From contig OZ026552.1 of assembly GCA_964020155.1 (NCBI GenBank), positions 2,803,416 through 2,867,415 of the forward strand: a stretch of 64,000 nucleotides of DNA, read 5' to 3'. The DNA comes from Chondrilla cf. caribensis (lineage: Eukaryota > Porifera > Demospongiae > Chondrillida > Chondrillidae). This document shows, piece by piece, positions 1 to 13,809 of the stretch. Each line of letters opens with the position of its first letter. The stretch's first letter is position 1. The translations under genes and the position numbers were made by a program. The notes beneath the pieces were generated by a model, which was given only the letters and a program-made list of their open reading frames with translations, had not been told where the DNA came from and did not search any database.

Positions 1-39
1 TTTTATATGCTTCAGCTCACAAATCCTTGTTCCAGTTGT

Positions 40-340
40 CTTCGTCTTATCGAAAGGTGATTTCGAACAAATCTGTGTGTAACTTTGTGTATGGAATGAG
101 CCTATCTTTGTTTCTTTGTCGTTCACCACTATAATCAGGTAGTAGCTACACCAAGTATGTAAGAATCCGATCCACTCATCTTGGTATGAAGATGGCGGAG
201 TAGATAACGTGGTGTTTTATTTAGTGGTATACTGAGTGATCTGTATTGCTTTAAATAAGATCGATTCTATGTCGTACCTAACGTGTTGCTGACTCTTTAA
301 AGTGCAATTGTATTTTGGTCTCATTGTTATAATCCAGCTT
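40..340 (+). promoter_or_regulatory. Promoter/5' UTR-like block of gene B1 (copy 1 of 3)
   Basis: This block is closely similar to 22600-22900 and 56520-56790, and each copy lies about 0.6-2.1 kb before the start exon of a type B gene. It contains ATGGCGGAGTAG at about 191, a YY1-like initiator context that would also be a three-codon upstream ORF (Met-Ala-Glu-stop). Conservation and position suggest a promoter with non-coding 5' exon; no transcription start can be proven. Confidence 0.4.
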
Positions 341-344
341 GGAT

Positions 345-935
345 TTAATCTGGCGTAGCCGACCCTTGATCCGCCATGTTATTTTGTTCGGGCGGAAAGG
401 GTCTGGTCTGGTCTGGAACCTATTCTGTACACAGCGCAGGAAATTGTGCGCCCAATCAGATTGCAGCCTTTTAGACGCATAAAAACGTGAACGACTAATG
501 GTGGCCCATTTCTGGTATAGAAGTGTAGTTTGATTATCGTTGACTTTCTAAGTCTGTGAAAACCACCCGCTTACGTAAATTCAGTCGGTGCTATCTATCT
601 CTTCGTATCAAATTGGGGGTAGCGGTTTCCCTTTTGTGACAAATCTCAAAACATATAGCTGTTTGCTTCAGAGTTCAAATTTCTTTTATAGTTTAGAATT
701 GTAATTGTTGCACAAAGTCAACAGGACTCTGCTGAAGACAACGCATGATCCTTCGCCAACCGTTGTGCACGGGTGATAATACCCCCTTGGAATATGCGGC
801 AATGTGCGATATATTTACGATTTGTCATCATCGACTCCGCCTCCCGGTACAGAAATAGGTTCCAGACCAGACCAAACCCTTTCTCCGCCCCAACAAAATA
901 AAATGGCGGATCAAGATTCGGCTAGGCCAGACTAA
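345..935. mobile_element. Non-autonomous inverted-repeat DNA element (MITE)
   Basis: The ends are inverted repeats of about 90 bp: TTAATCTGGCGTAGCCGA on the left, and the right end reads TTAGTCTGGCCTAGCCGA on the opposite strand. It is flanked by the direct repeat CTTGGAT (338-344 and 936-942). The paralogous block at about 22.9 kb has a single CTTGGAT and no insert, i.e. an empty site. No coding capacity is visible. Confidence 0.8.
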
Positions 936-950
936 CTTGGATTCTGGTTA

Positions 951-1499
951 CCGTACTTGTTCCAATTACAGTGCCTCTCTAATGATAGCGCCCCTTAGGT
1001 CAAACCACAATTTATGTTGTTCCAAAGGAAGCACCACCCAGGCAGACAATTTATTATTAGGGGTGCTTAGGAATTAGAGGTAGATCTGAAAGCTGCCATC
1101 TTGCAGTGACTGTGACTTGAATACTGCCTTCTTTGTTGATGAAAGAAGAAAGAGATTCGGGATATAGTTCTGGGGAGGTGTCCAACTATTCCTTCCCAGT
1201 GATGGATAATGGCAACTGCGTATAAGTCGTGCGGATTTGTCCGCTTTCCTCTACAACTGAGCATCTCCCCAATTAATGGTTCCCATTGATCTTTCTAAAC
1301 ATGGTAGTATGGTAAAACATAATTCCAACTCCCAGATATAAACTGGAGAGGTCGCCATATCGTTTCAAAATCTGTTCTATTTACTAAGCACCCTTCTAAA
1401 TATGCCACCCCTTCAAGGGTAATGGAATTTTCCTAGTTCGGAAAGAAGCACCCTTTGCCCCAGTATTTTATTTTGGAGGCGTAATTGGAACAAGTACGA
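951..1499. mobile_element. Second inverted-repeat element
   Basis: Left end GTACTTGTTCCAATTACAG (about 954) and right end CTAATTGGAACAAGTAC-like sequence (about 1481-1498) form an inverted repeat. The paralogous stretch at 22.92 kb lacks the segment. Short frames inside (for example 1067-1264 on the minus strand) match nothing I recognise. Confidence 0.55.
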
Positions 1500-2125
1500 T
1501 ATAATAATGTTAATGGTTGTGTGAACTACTTGTGAGCTCCATCATTCCATCCATTGCTGGTCATCAAGGGTGCTAGATTTCATTGATATTGATCTAATGT
1601 TTGTACCTGCTATCCCCAGTGTACCATGGGCTTGTAATGGGTCTGGCTCCATTAGACTATTCCATACCCTCATGCACCATGACTACAGTCCAGTGTACTG
1701 GTTATTTTTAGTGTGATGAACCTTTGGGCTTTAGGAGCATTTAGAAGCATAGTTCTATCAATGTTCTTCCTATCTTTCTGAACGTTCCACCCCTGAGGGT
1801 TATCATCAGTAGGATGGGTATGAAAGTTTTCTTAATGCTCCCAAAATCCAAAAGGTTTAGGAAACACAAGATGAGTTGAACGGAGCAAGAATCCTTTAAT
1901 GTGGTACTGGTTATTCTCATCTACCATGTGATGACATGGACACTGTACAGTAAATAGTAGTCACAGTAAATAGTTGTTCATACCTGGTCCTGGTTGGTAG
2001 TTTATCTTGTTATTCTGATCTTCTGTAGCTACTTCAATACCAGAGCATATCTGAGAGTGTTACCAGTACAGGCAGACCACTCACTGCTGTATTCAGCAAA
2101 GCTGTTTGCTTTTTGGATTCTGCAG
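1500..2125. other. 5' non-coding region of B1
   Basis: Similar to 22.92-23.23 kb and 56.78-57.38 kb, which also end in the start exon. I see no coding exon here; it probably holds the intron of a 5' UTR. Confidence 0.5.
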
Positions 2126-2157
2126 TGAAATGACTCTCAAAATACATCTGATGAAAG
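2126..2157 (+). CDS. B1 start exon (MTLKIHLMK...)
   Basis: The acceptor GGATTCTGCAG ends at 2125, ATG is at 2130-2132 and a GTGGGT donor follows at 2158, leaving one base (phase 1). Paralogous exons at 23230-23288 and 57378-57421 have diverged sequence and length (28, 55 and 40 coding nt), but all are 3n+1 from the ATG. Length changes that keep frame and phase are good evidence of a real initiating exon. The protein would start without a signal peptide, so it is cytosolic. Confidence 0.6.
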
Positions 2158-5100
2158 GTGGGTTTCTATGAAAGATTGCAATATTTATAAACGCAAGCCA
2201 ATAAGGGTGTACCTATAAAAATGATGTGCCTCAGGGAAATAGAAGCAGGTGTTCACTCTATTTATATTATGTCTTAGAGTACGCGACGAAAATTAATTTT
2301 GTTTCTTTGCATGATCGATGGTGTGTTCACGCACGATCCATGCGCAAAGGTCATGCATTAATAAAGGTCCTGTGATGTCGCATGCAAGTAGATACTACTT
2401 GATTGCGTGTTCGCGCAAGATCCATACGTGAAGGTTTGCCGTGTTAGGAAAGAAAACCTTAGGCCTGTCAGCGTAAAGTAAGGAATGAATAACTGAACAG
2501 TGCAAACTGAGCCTATTTTTATTATTTTGTATATTCTGTACTTTATTTATACTGAATAATTCAATACTATAATATTATATAGAAATGTAATCGATATTTC
2601 TTAAAGATTTTATCAGTTATCCGTTGAAACATATGTACCAACTTATAAGTATGCGAAATTACCTACACTTTAATAATAACTTCAAGACCATACGTATACG
2701 TATGTATGGTCTTGAAGTTATTATTAGTACATGTATGTATGTACGTACGTGCACACGAACGCGCGAGATCATCTTGCACATTTGGTTAATAACATTTTTC
2801 ATTAACCCAACTTTGTACGAGTTGATGTTGCGCGAACATTCAAATGTATGCAAATGATTTGTGTCATGTACCATAGGTATTGAAATACCGATTTCATGTT
2901 TCCCACCAGTCTCACTATGGGTGTGTGTATTTGAATGTAATGTACATGTGTATATGCATGGGTATGTGTGTGGCTGAGGTTGTGTATATGTGTCTTCCCC
3001 TATTCCCTTACTTCAGTTTATTGTTGTTACATATTTTATTAAATCCATTTCTGTATGATTCCTATATTTATGCTGCTTCTCCTGTCTTATCTGCAGGGAG
3101 ATATTTCGTTAGGCCAAGGCCATTAATTTTTTTATGTACGTAAGTTTCCCACTAGTCAGACTATGGGTGGATTGGTAATGTACTTGAGTATACCTGTACA
3201 GGTGTATGCGTGTGCATATGCATGGGTATGTGTGTACAAACAACTCACCACTCACACAATCACTACTTATTCCTTTTAATTGTGAGTATACACAGATGTC
3301 ATAGACATTGGAGAAGGTCCGGCAGACCAGTAACTGGTGGACCAATAGCAAATAAACCAGCTGGTTAACTATCAGTACCAACGTAGTTGAAGGGGGGGCA
3401 AATATGGTGAATTGTCCACCAACCCAAGATCTTAGACCCCCCAAGTAGCCGGCCATAGTTGCTGGAGAATTATTTGTCATAACATAATTTCAACTTTTGT
3501 ATTACCTGTGGTTGAACAATGTAGTGATGTGCTTGACTAGGATGCCATGGGCTAAGCTGACTACAATTCCATTTTGTCTACCTGACCAATACATATCATA
3601 CTGCTACACCCTTGACTGTACCAATTCTACTCCCTGAACACTCTGTGTACACCATGTGTATGTGTGTGTATCATGCATACTTATTTTAATTTGATTCATA
3701 TTATTTTGTGACCTACCTATCACGAACCTATGTCTCATCCACCACTCCCACTCATCCCCAGTATTTTATAATATCATTTATATCCCACCTTATGTGCATC
3801 AGTGTAATGTAACCCTAGGCCACACCCAAAATAATTTCCTCTAGTGGATAAGAGATGATAATATGTGTCCCTTCAAGATCTCATAGTAAACAGTCAGTCT
3901 GGACATTCCAATGTACGACTGTGTGTAATGTATGATTGAGGCCGTATGACCTAATATAATATCTACATATTATTTGCATTTGTCTTTTTCTTCTCTGCTA
4001 TACATGCCCTACCCTCTTTGTAACACTCCTACCCTTGTACATGTACATAATGAAGTACATATGATGTGGTATTAATGTATAATAATACATACTTCAGCCT
4101 GCCAATGATAATTTCTCTCTATATGGCTGTTATGCAGTTATTAGGGCAAAAGACATGAAGAAAGAAAAAAAATATGCAGAAAGTTAGTTCTTTCAAATCA
4201 GTAATGCTTCATTTTCGCTCATTATGTGTTCATGCTGTACCTAGGTACCTGTGTACAGTCTTTTATACTTTAATTTTGGATGAATTCATTCTGACAAGCA
4301 GTATTACAGCTGTTCATTCACATAGTTTTTCGAAAGCCCCCCACACTGCAAGAAATAGAAGAATTGATCCTGCACTTTTTGGGTGAGGATTGGCACAAAG
4401 TGGGGCAGCTGCTGGGGATGTCTCCCAAGGTTATGAAGGAGATTGGTAGTAAGTTTAGTAGTGTTCCCACCCAATGCTCTGAAGCCATGTTTTCCAAATG
4501 GCTGAAGCGTAAAGAAGGTACAGGACACAAGGAGCGTACATGGGGGACTATACTGACAGCTCTGGAGGAAGCCGGAAGGGGAGATTTGGCCATTTCTGTA
4601 CTGGATAAGCTCATGGTGAAACACAAGGAAGGTTTGTGCATGAACACAACAAATGTGCTTTCTAACATTGTTGTATTTTTGACACATGGGTACACACTGA
4701 AAGTCCTACTGAACCAGATGCATGGTTCTACATTGTACATTTCTTGTTTGTGAGAGGAAATTTATAATTCTCTCATCACAACTAAGCTGCAGGTTTGTAA
4801 TATTACATGATGAATCAATGCTTGTTTTTTATTTCACTATTGATTTTTTATCCTGATATGCAATATAATCTGTGTATGTACTGTATAGGGGGAAAAAAAT
4901 TGATTTGTGTTTTGATAATTTGCTTGTAATGGTGTCACGGGTTTAATTTTCACGAATTGGGCCAAATTTGGAAAAATAAACCTGCATATTTTAGCCTCAC
5001 AAAATTTTTCTGCTATATGACATATACATGCATATGCAATGCTCTTATTGTGAATTGTACAGAAGAAGCTTTGAAGAAGGCACCAAACATCAAGGAGATC

Positions 5101-5445
5101 AAAGTCCTTGTCATCCCTCATGTGGCTCGCATGTGGTGGGCTATTGGCCGACTCCTAGAGATCATCAAAGCCATCCTCATTGCTATTGGGATTGAAGTTC
5201 GGAAGAAGATCTCGTTGAAGCAGACCTGTGAGATGTTCCAGCTGTGGTTGGATGGCAGGGAAGGTACTGGAGATGAGGATCGCTCCTGGTTTGTCATCTT
5301 GAGGGTTCTCATGGACATTGGTCGATCTGACATCATCTTTGAGATTCAAGAACACTTTGATCTCAAAACCAAAGACATTGGTCGAGGTAAGAATGTTCCT
5401 TGTAATAAATGTTTATGCATCTACACTTAGTGTGTGCGTGTGCAC

Positions 5446-5505
<60 letters not shown>

Positions 5506-6017
5506 ATTCATTTGTGTGCTAATCATATATTTTATTATTGCTTATTTGTAATTATTGTATCTTGTATCAAATGAAGGATCATTATGTAAAATTTATTGTA
5601 CGTAACTGCTTGTAAAAATACTGTGATTCTATAGATTGATGAAAATTATATATCTTCTGTGAGAATATGATAATGTATTATAGCTACTTGTACGGATTCA
5701 TGTTCAGTTTTCTCTTTTTATTCACTCACAGTTCTATCCCTGTTGTGTGATAACACCCAGTCTTCCTCAGATGATATTATGTCTCCTATTTCATCTGACC
5801 CTGTCCCCTCTACCTCCACACCTACCCACACTACATCTCAAGGTACATACCTCCATTAATGATACTGTCCACATATTCAGTACTTCACTGTTTGTCATTC
5901 ACTCCAAATTTTACTGACACAGCATCTCTGGTAGCTTCCCCTCTCACCAACAATGTTGTACAAGCCTCACTCCATGATTGTACTGAGGTTGATGGAGAAG
6001 TGGAGGAAGACAAGGGT

Positions 6018-6068
<51 letters not shown>

Positions 6069-6981
6069 CACATGTATGCACCAATATTACGTGCGCATAT
6101 AAGTCCCCGAATTGTCCAGCATATGCATAAATTTGCAGTCATGATTGTGTGAGTGAGTTGAATAGTACGCGAGTGTGTTCTGTTCATACGCAGTAGTAAA
6201 TTACACCCTCATATTACGTTTGTATCCTTGTTTCAGCATATAAACTCCACACTTGCTATTGTCAGTATTGTATGTCCTCGAGTAACACATTTGACTGTGT
6301 ATGAATTCAAGTACTATCCTGCACCTGTGTACAGTATGTATGTCAGTTGATATTCAGTGGTAATATACTCCATTATTGTGTTCATTGTACACTCCATGTA
6401 GGTTGCTGCTCCAAGTCTTTGAGTGAGTCTAGTGGCAGTGAAGTGTACACAGATCCACTACCACAGTCTGTGTTTTGTAAGCATGTCTATGTTATTACAC
6501 ATAAAGTACCATGTTAAAAAGAAACTTTACCTTATTTATCTGTTGTCCACCATTATTGTAGTGTATCTATAATATTCTGGTAAGTTACTTAATTGTCATA
6601 TGCACCTGGTCCAGAGTTTATATCTTGTATTTAGTAGGTTTAGACAAGAGAGGGAAGTTACCATCCAATCAGCCTGCTGGATCCAGAAGAAGACAAAAGA
6701 GGAAGAAGCTGAATGGTCTCCAAAACAAACTAGGTAAGATATGATGGCACAGACTACAGTGTACAGTTATCATGTGTTGTTTCAGTATCAACGTTGCATG
6801 GCAATAGAGAAGTAAAACTTGATCTGATTTACTAAACTAACTATATAGGATTTGATGTGCCTTACCTGGTATATATGCATCCAAATTATCATACTTGGAA
6901 TTAGCATGGTTTTGGCAATTATTTCAGGCATTCGTTTTGTGATTTCTCTAGAATGCAGTATAGGATGAGTGTACATGACCC

Positions 6982-7026
<45 letters not shown>

Positions 7027-10000
7027 GGGGGGGGGGTGGATGGATGGTTGTGTGGGTGTGTGTGGGCACGGGTATTGTAGTCCAGATAGCTAGACTGTCC
7101 TCATCAGGTGCTAAGGGCAGAGAGGGAAAAGGGACAGTCTTGCTTGAGAACAAATTGCAACTGATGAACAATTAAGTATTTTGCTGTACATTATGTCCAT
7201 GTTATATGTGTGTATGTAAATATGATGGGTCAATGTTGTATGTGAGTATGGAGAGCCTGATTTTATTTGTCTTGTCAAAACATAGGTGCACACATCTTTA
7301 AGAATGTCAGGACTTATCTAATGTACAGACAATCCTAGTGTTTGTTAAAGCCTTCTCTCGTTATTGGTGATATCCACTGAGAGGTCGTGTTGTAAAAAGA
7401 TCTTCAATGTGGTTGTCTGTTAGTGACAACAGTGGAGACATTGAGTGCAGAAAAGTCAGGAGATCCTTGGTCTTGTATAGGTTGATGGCATCACTCCAAT
7501 ATGATGGACTTGCCGTGTCCAGTTGTAGGTAAACTATTAAATCCTCACCCATTGGTAACAGCTGACACCTGTTTTTTGGATAACTCAAAATGTTCACACT
7601 TAGAATTATCAAAAACCCAACGAAACCAGGCCTTCGATACTCTCATATTCTTCAGTGAGAACTAGCTGCTCTGTGTGCTGTATTGTCCTTTCCCTGTTCC
7701 CTGATAGGTATGGTCTAGCTAGCTAGACTAGCATGTGTGCGTGCATGTAGCTAATATGTCTATATTCTGTTAAGGTACCTTTTAGTCATATGGGTCTGGT
7801 CCAATGTTTATGTCTCATGTTCGGTAGGTTTGGACAAGAGAAGACAAGAAAAGTGTTTTGTTACATTTGATCTCCGTGGTACATTGAAAAGAAGAAAGAA
7901 GAGCAGAAGATGTCTCTTTGAGAAATCAGGTGAGATACGATAACACGGACTGCAGTGTACATTCACAATGTGTTCTCCAGTATTCCTCTATCATAATACA
8001 CTGTTATAATGTGCTATCTATAAGTGTGTCATTTAGATAAAACCCAAAAACAGTCATGTGAGTCTGTCCGTAATGTCCTTCTAATGGAGGGATACAAAGA
8101 TATGTCCTTGGTAGAATGCTAAGAATGTGTGGGGATCCTTTCCACATTTCATAGAAGGGCTTGGTATATATTATTGATCCCTATAGTTTTTCCACACTTC
8201 GAGCCTCTCCACATGGTAGTTTGGAGGTGTCCTCATTGTATGTAGTTTAACAAAGTTGAACTAGGTTAATGGCAGAGTGTTTGAATTACCCGCGCAACTG
8301 ATAGCACGTGATTAAGGGGCGGAGACGTGTAAGGGGCATGGTTAGGAGCATGCGCGGTATTGGCCTCGTGCTCGCAGACTTGCGTTAGAAGCTGTGATCA
8401 AGCTGATTTTTTTTTTTTTTTGGTTCTTTCTTGCGTACGCGTCTTCTCTCTTTCGGCCTACTCGGCTACATACGATTGGTTCTACGTATTCCGTTCTCTC
8501 GTCTCGATGTCCACTCAGGAAAACCCGACAGTCCCGGTCTCTGACCCCTCCAGTGTTACATCCCCGACGTCGGGGCCCCCTTCTGGTAAGATTTCTTGTC
8601 TAACGTTTTCGACTAACTCCTCCTCCCACCGCTGTGGCTTGGAGACTACATTTATGTCACTTTGGTGACCGCCGTCCTACCCGACCGCGTTAGTCGCACT
8701 CCCCCCGCCGCAGCACGCACCCTTGCGGGGGGGTTTAACCATGGACCCGTTAGGGGGTCTGTGGTTTAACCCTCCACCGGAAGCAACTGATTGGCCGCTT
8801 GCCACCCAGACCATGGCGTGCCCAGGCGGCTACCTGGCTACCATCCCAGCATGGGGATGATGCACAATAAAATCAAGTGTTAATACCGGCACTAGCAACA
8901 CACGCTCATCCCATACTACGCCGGTCCTAGCTGCTCCCCACACATCCCACACAATTCGGGGTTAGCGGGTCATCAGGACCCATCCCGCAGGAGTGGCCCC
9001 TACCCCCCGTTTCCGGGGCGCTGGCAGTTTGCACAATTAATTAATGGGTGTACCCCCACATGGGTCCAATTGCATGTTGGATTTGCAACAGTGTTCCATT
9101 GTGCGTACATTTACTGCAACACATGCACCCGTTAGGAGTTCCAGTCATGGCTCATACTGCGGGTACTTTGTCTGGACAAGCCCCCAGAATTGCCTCCTGG
9201 CTTTTGCCGGCTCCTATCCCCAGTACCGGCATCTCGGGATCCGTTTCCCCCGCTGGGCTCCCTGTGACTGCAGGAACACCGCAGGTCGCACCGGAGAATA
9301 CCCTTGATGCAGAGGAGGTAGTGCACCCATTTAACAACCCCAGCCTCCCTCCCATCACCAGTCGCCTTCTGAAGGTCATCAAGGCAGGTGGCTACGTCGA
9401 CCTGGGTGACCTCCTCCCGGAAGCACTGGCGGAGGCATTTGATAGAGGCTCCCTGAGGGGTGACAAGGAGGACACTGCCTCCAGGAAGCGCTGGACCATC
9501 ACCTCACTGGGTGATTGGGGCCTTGCCTTTTCCACATTTGCAGCTGCTAGCACCCACTATCACCCCAGTAAAGCAGCCCAATTGCTTGCCTATAGTGGCA
9601 TCATTTTTCGCCTTGCTCGGGAGGTTGGGGGCTCTGCCTGGCAGCGCTATGATCGGGCCTTCCGCCAAGCAGCTGCTGTCAATCCTGCCCTTGCCTGGGA
9701 TAGGCGGGAGCCTGATATCTGGCTTACCTCCCTGGCGGGAGAGTCACACTCTAGAGCAGCAGGCAGCAGCTCTGCCGCCCTCCCCCGGAAGCGACCAAGT
9801 GGTACCGAAGCCTGCCTTCGGTGGAATTGGGGGAGCTGCTACAGTACTCCATGCCGATACCTCCACAAGTGCATTCAATGCCAGAGCTATGCCCACCCAG
9901 CAAAACGTTGTCCCCAAGCAGCCCCCCGCAACTCTTCAGACACCCGGGGCTCGAATGGGGACGGTGTGCAACAGGGCCGCTAATGGGTCCAACTCTTCAG

Positions 10001-13000
10001 CGATGATTAGCAGAGAGTACAACAGTGATGATTAGGCAAATGACATTTATGCAGCATATCCAGCCATTGTCATGCATTTATTGATGTTCTTCTAATGTCC
10101 AATTACAACTAAGTGAATGCATGCGTCAAATGGTGATAATTACTTTAATCAAGTAGGGGGATTCATATTTGCTGCATGTTGATATACAGACCATATGAGT
10201 CTGGCAGGTTCTACACCCCTTCCTTCACCATCCCAATTTTCTCCCTTATTATACCCAGATGGGAGGCCTCAGAGGTTGCTGACATCTTATGCCTCGGTCA
10301 CCCCCATCCTGGCCCGACAATTCTGTCAGCTGCAGGTTCTAGGCATGCAACATACCCGGGTAACTCTCAGCCCCAGGGCTCTCCTAGCTGCCCCAGTTCA
10401 CACTCCACTGGTGGCCGCTGCATGGCACAGAGCATTAGCGGATCATCCTGATAGGAGATGGGTGGACTTTTTGCTGCGCGGCATGCAGCAGGGTTTCCGT
10501 ATTGGACTCCGGGCTCAACCTACGTGCCGCCCATCCCACGGTAATTCCCCGTCAGCCATCAAGCAGTGTGAGGTCATATCCTCATTCCTTGAGGATCAGG
10601 TACATAAGGGCTACATGATCGGACCACTTCAACCAGCATCTCATCCCGGTGTTGTGACAAGCCGCATGGCCGTAGTGCCTAAGAAAACCCCAGGGAAATT
10701 TCGAGTAATCATCGACCTCTCCTCACCTGATGGCCATAGCGTCAATGACCACATTCACCGTGAGCTCACCCATGTGGCTTACTCATCCATAGACGATGCG
10801 GCATTACTCATGCACCACCTCGGTCCTCATGCCCTAATGGCCAAGCTTGATATCAAGGATGCCTATCGGATGGTTCCGGTCCATCCTGAGGATCGCCATT
10901 TCCTTGGAGTATCTTGGCAGGGCCAGCTTTTCATCGACTGTCAACTCCCGTTTGGTCTGGCCTCGTCACCAGCCATTTTTAATTCTGTAGCAGAGGCATT
11001 GGAATGGATTCTTCGCAAACGGGGAGTTAATCACATCATCCACTACTTGGATGATTTTCTTATCCTGGGAGCACCAGGGGAAGGGGAGTGTGAGCGGGCC
11101 CTCCGGACTGCCATTCAAACCTGTGAGGAGCTGGGAGTTCCTCTAGCTACTGACAAGATCGAAGGTCCCTCCACCCGCCTTTCTTTTCTCGGTATCGAGC
11201 TGGATTCAGCGTCGATGACTCTTCAGTTACCCCAGAGCAAGCTTCTCGAGTTACGCCGCCTATTGCACGGGTGGAGTAAGGCCAAGTGCATTAAGGATTT
11301 CCATTCCTTCCAGTCATTGGTGGGTCATCTGGTTCATGCAACCAATGTGGTTCCCCTTGCAAAAGCCTACCTCAACAGTTTGTTTCCATTAGCTCAAGTT
11401 GTAGGTACAGGCCGCATCCGCCGCCTTAACAAGGAAGCTAGAAGGGACATTGGTTGGTGGTTGGGCCTATGCGACAATTGGCCAGGGATCTCAGTGCATC
11501 AGTTCCTGCTGCTGCAGGATCCAGCCCACCACCTTTTCACCGATGCCTCAGGCTCTTGGGGTTGTGGAGCATGGTCCCTCCCGTACTGGTTTTGCTTTCC
11601 CTGGCTGGAGTCAATCAAGCTACACTCTATAGCTCTAAAGGAATTGTTCCCCATTGTTCTTGCCTGTGCCACTTGGGGATCTATGTGGCGAGGGACCTAC
11701 GTTCTTTGCCACTCAGATAATGTGGCCGCGGTGGCCCAGGTCAATCGTCTACATGCTCGTGACCCGCTGGCGTCGCATCTCCTCCGCTGTTTGGCAATCT
11801 TTCAATTTGCTTTCGACTTCAGAATCAGAGCCACTCACATCAGGGGGTCCCTAAATATAGGGGCTGATGACTTGTCCCGAGGCCGCCCTAGTAGCTTCCT
11901 CATTGCTCACCCTTCAGCCCTCCCTCTCTCTACTCAGGTCGACCCTCGGATAGTGGAGCTGCTACTCAACGATAATCTGGACTGGACATCCAATCACTGG
12001 AAGCAGCAGTTCAACAGTATCTGGCAGTAGGACTGGCCCCATCTACACAGAAGGTTTATGCAGCGGGCTGGCGCCGTTATCTTAGTTTTGTAAATACCCT
12101 TAGTATAACCCCTTCCCCCATCACTTCAGAGAAAGTCACCTTGTTTGTTGCATTCCTAGGCACCCAGGGTCTGTCTATGTCCACTATAGAATCATATCTA
12201 TCAGCTCTCAGATATATGAGGATTTCCATGGACCCTTCGAATGTTTGCCCCTCTTTCCACACTCCATTCATGTCTTTGTTACTTCGGGGAATTAGGCGTA
12301 CCCTGGCCAATCGGAGTGAACCGCGGATACGCTTGCCCATTACAGCTACACTAATGCGGCACATCAAGAGATCACTAGCAGAGCAGGCACAGTCTTTTCA
12401 AGGAAAACTGGTGTGGGCAGCCTGTTGTACCGGTTTCTTTGGCTTTTTGCGTTGTGGTGAATTTTTGGTACCTGATTCGACTCCCTTCGATCCTAACATC
12501 CACCTTTCCATCGCCGACATCTCTTTGGTCTCGTCACCAGATTCTTGGACCTTTTTCCTTAGGATTAAGGTCTCGAAAACAGACCAATTTCGCCAAGGGT
12601 CCACAGTGGCACTCGGGAGTACAGGGTCTGACCTTTGCCCAGTGGCTGCCCTCCTGGATTTCCTGGCAGTACGGGGGGAAAGTCCCGGACCTCTCTTTAG
12701 ACTCGAGAATGGTCAGCCTTTACAGAGGCGGTTCTTTACTGGCAAAGTTCAGCAGGCCCTATCTGCAGCGGGGCTGAATGGAGCACTATTTAATGGCCAC
12801 AGTTTCAGGATAGGCGCAGCAACATCAGCCAGTGCTGCGGGGGTACCAGAGACCTCGATCAAGATTTTGGGTCGTTGGTCAAGCTTCGCTTACCAGCAAT
12901 ATATTCGACCACCTCCAGCGGAGCTGGCATATGTATCGCGCTGCTTGGCGGGCCCCTCCACTACTGCGGACACTGATAGTCCGGTGCAAGGCCCACAGTA

Positions 13001-13772
13001 ACCTTTTTGTTATGATTGTGTTTGTCTGGGTATCTCCATGCCTTTAATAGTATAGGTTATGAAATACTTGGAATTGCCTTGTATCTGTCTGTTGGTACTC
13101 TTAGCTTTGTTATTACTTTCATGTTAGTGGTAATAATAATCATATCTCAGCTCACACCCGGGTACGCAACGATTGCTTCAGGGCACGCATTATTTATTCT
13201 TATTCAGTCTTCATTTTATTTATCTATATTATTATTATAATTATTTTCTTTTGCCTTTTCTTCTTTTTCTTCGTTTATCTATTTACAATTAATCAGCTAT
13301 TACTTTACTAATTTGTCTATTTTCTCACCTGGGGGTTTCCCTCAATGTGCCATTTCAGTCAAAGTGGGCTGTACCCCCAGGTCTAATTAAAGGTATAAAG
13401 GTCATAAGTTCACAGGTCGCAAATCATCTAATAACACAAGCATATCCAGGGGGTCTCCTGCCGGGGCCCCCCCGGGCGGGTGGTACAGCCTATTCCCTTA
13501 CGCCAAGAGGAGTTTCCATTGGTCTGTGCTGGTAAATAAGGTAAGGTCTTTGGGTGGATTCAACGGGCCAATGGATCTCCACCCGAGGCAGAACATGGCA
13601 GACATTAAATGTAGTTTAACAAAGTTGAACTAGGTTAATGGCAGAGTGTTTGAATTACCCGCGCAACTGATAGCACGTGATTAAGGGGCGGAGACGTGTA
13701 AGGGGCATGGTTAGGAGCATGCGCGGTATTGGCCTCGTGCTCGCAGACTTGCGTTAGAAGCTGTGATCAAGC

Positions 13773-13809
<37 letters not shown>

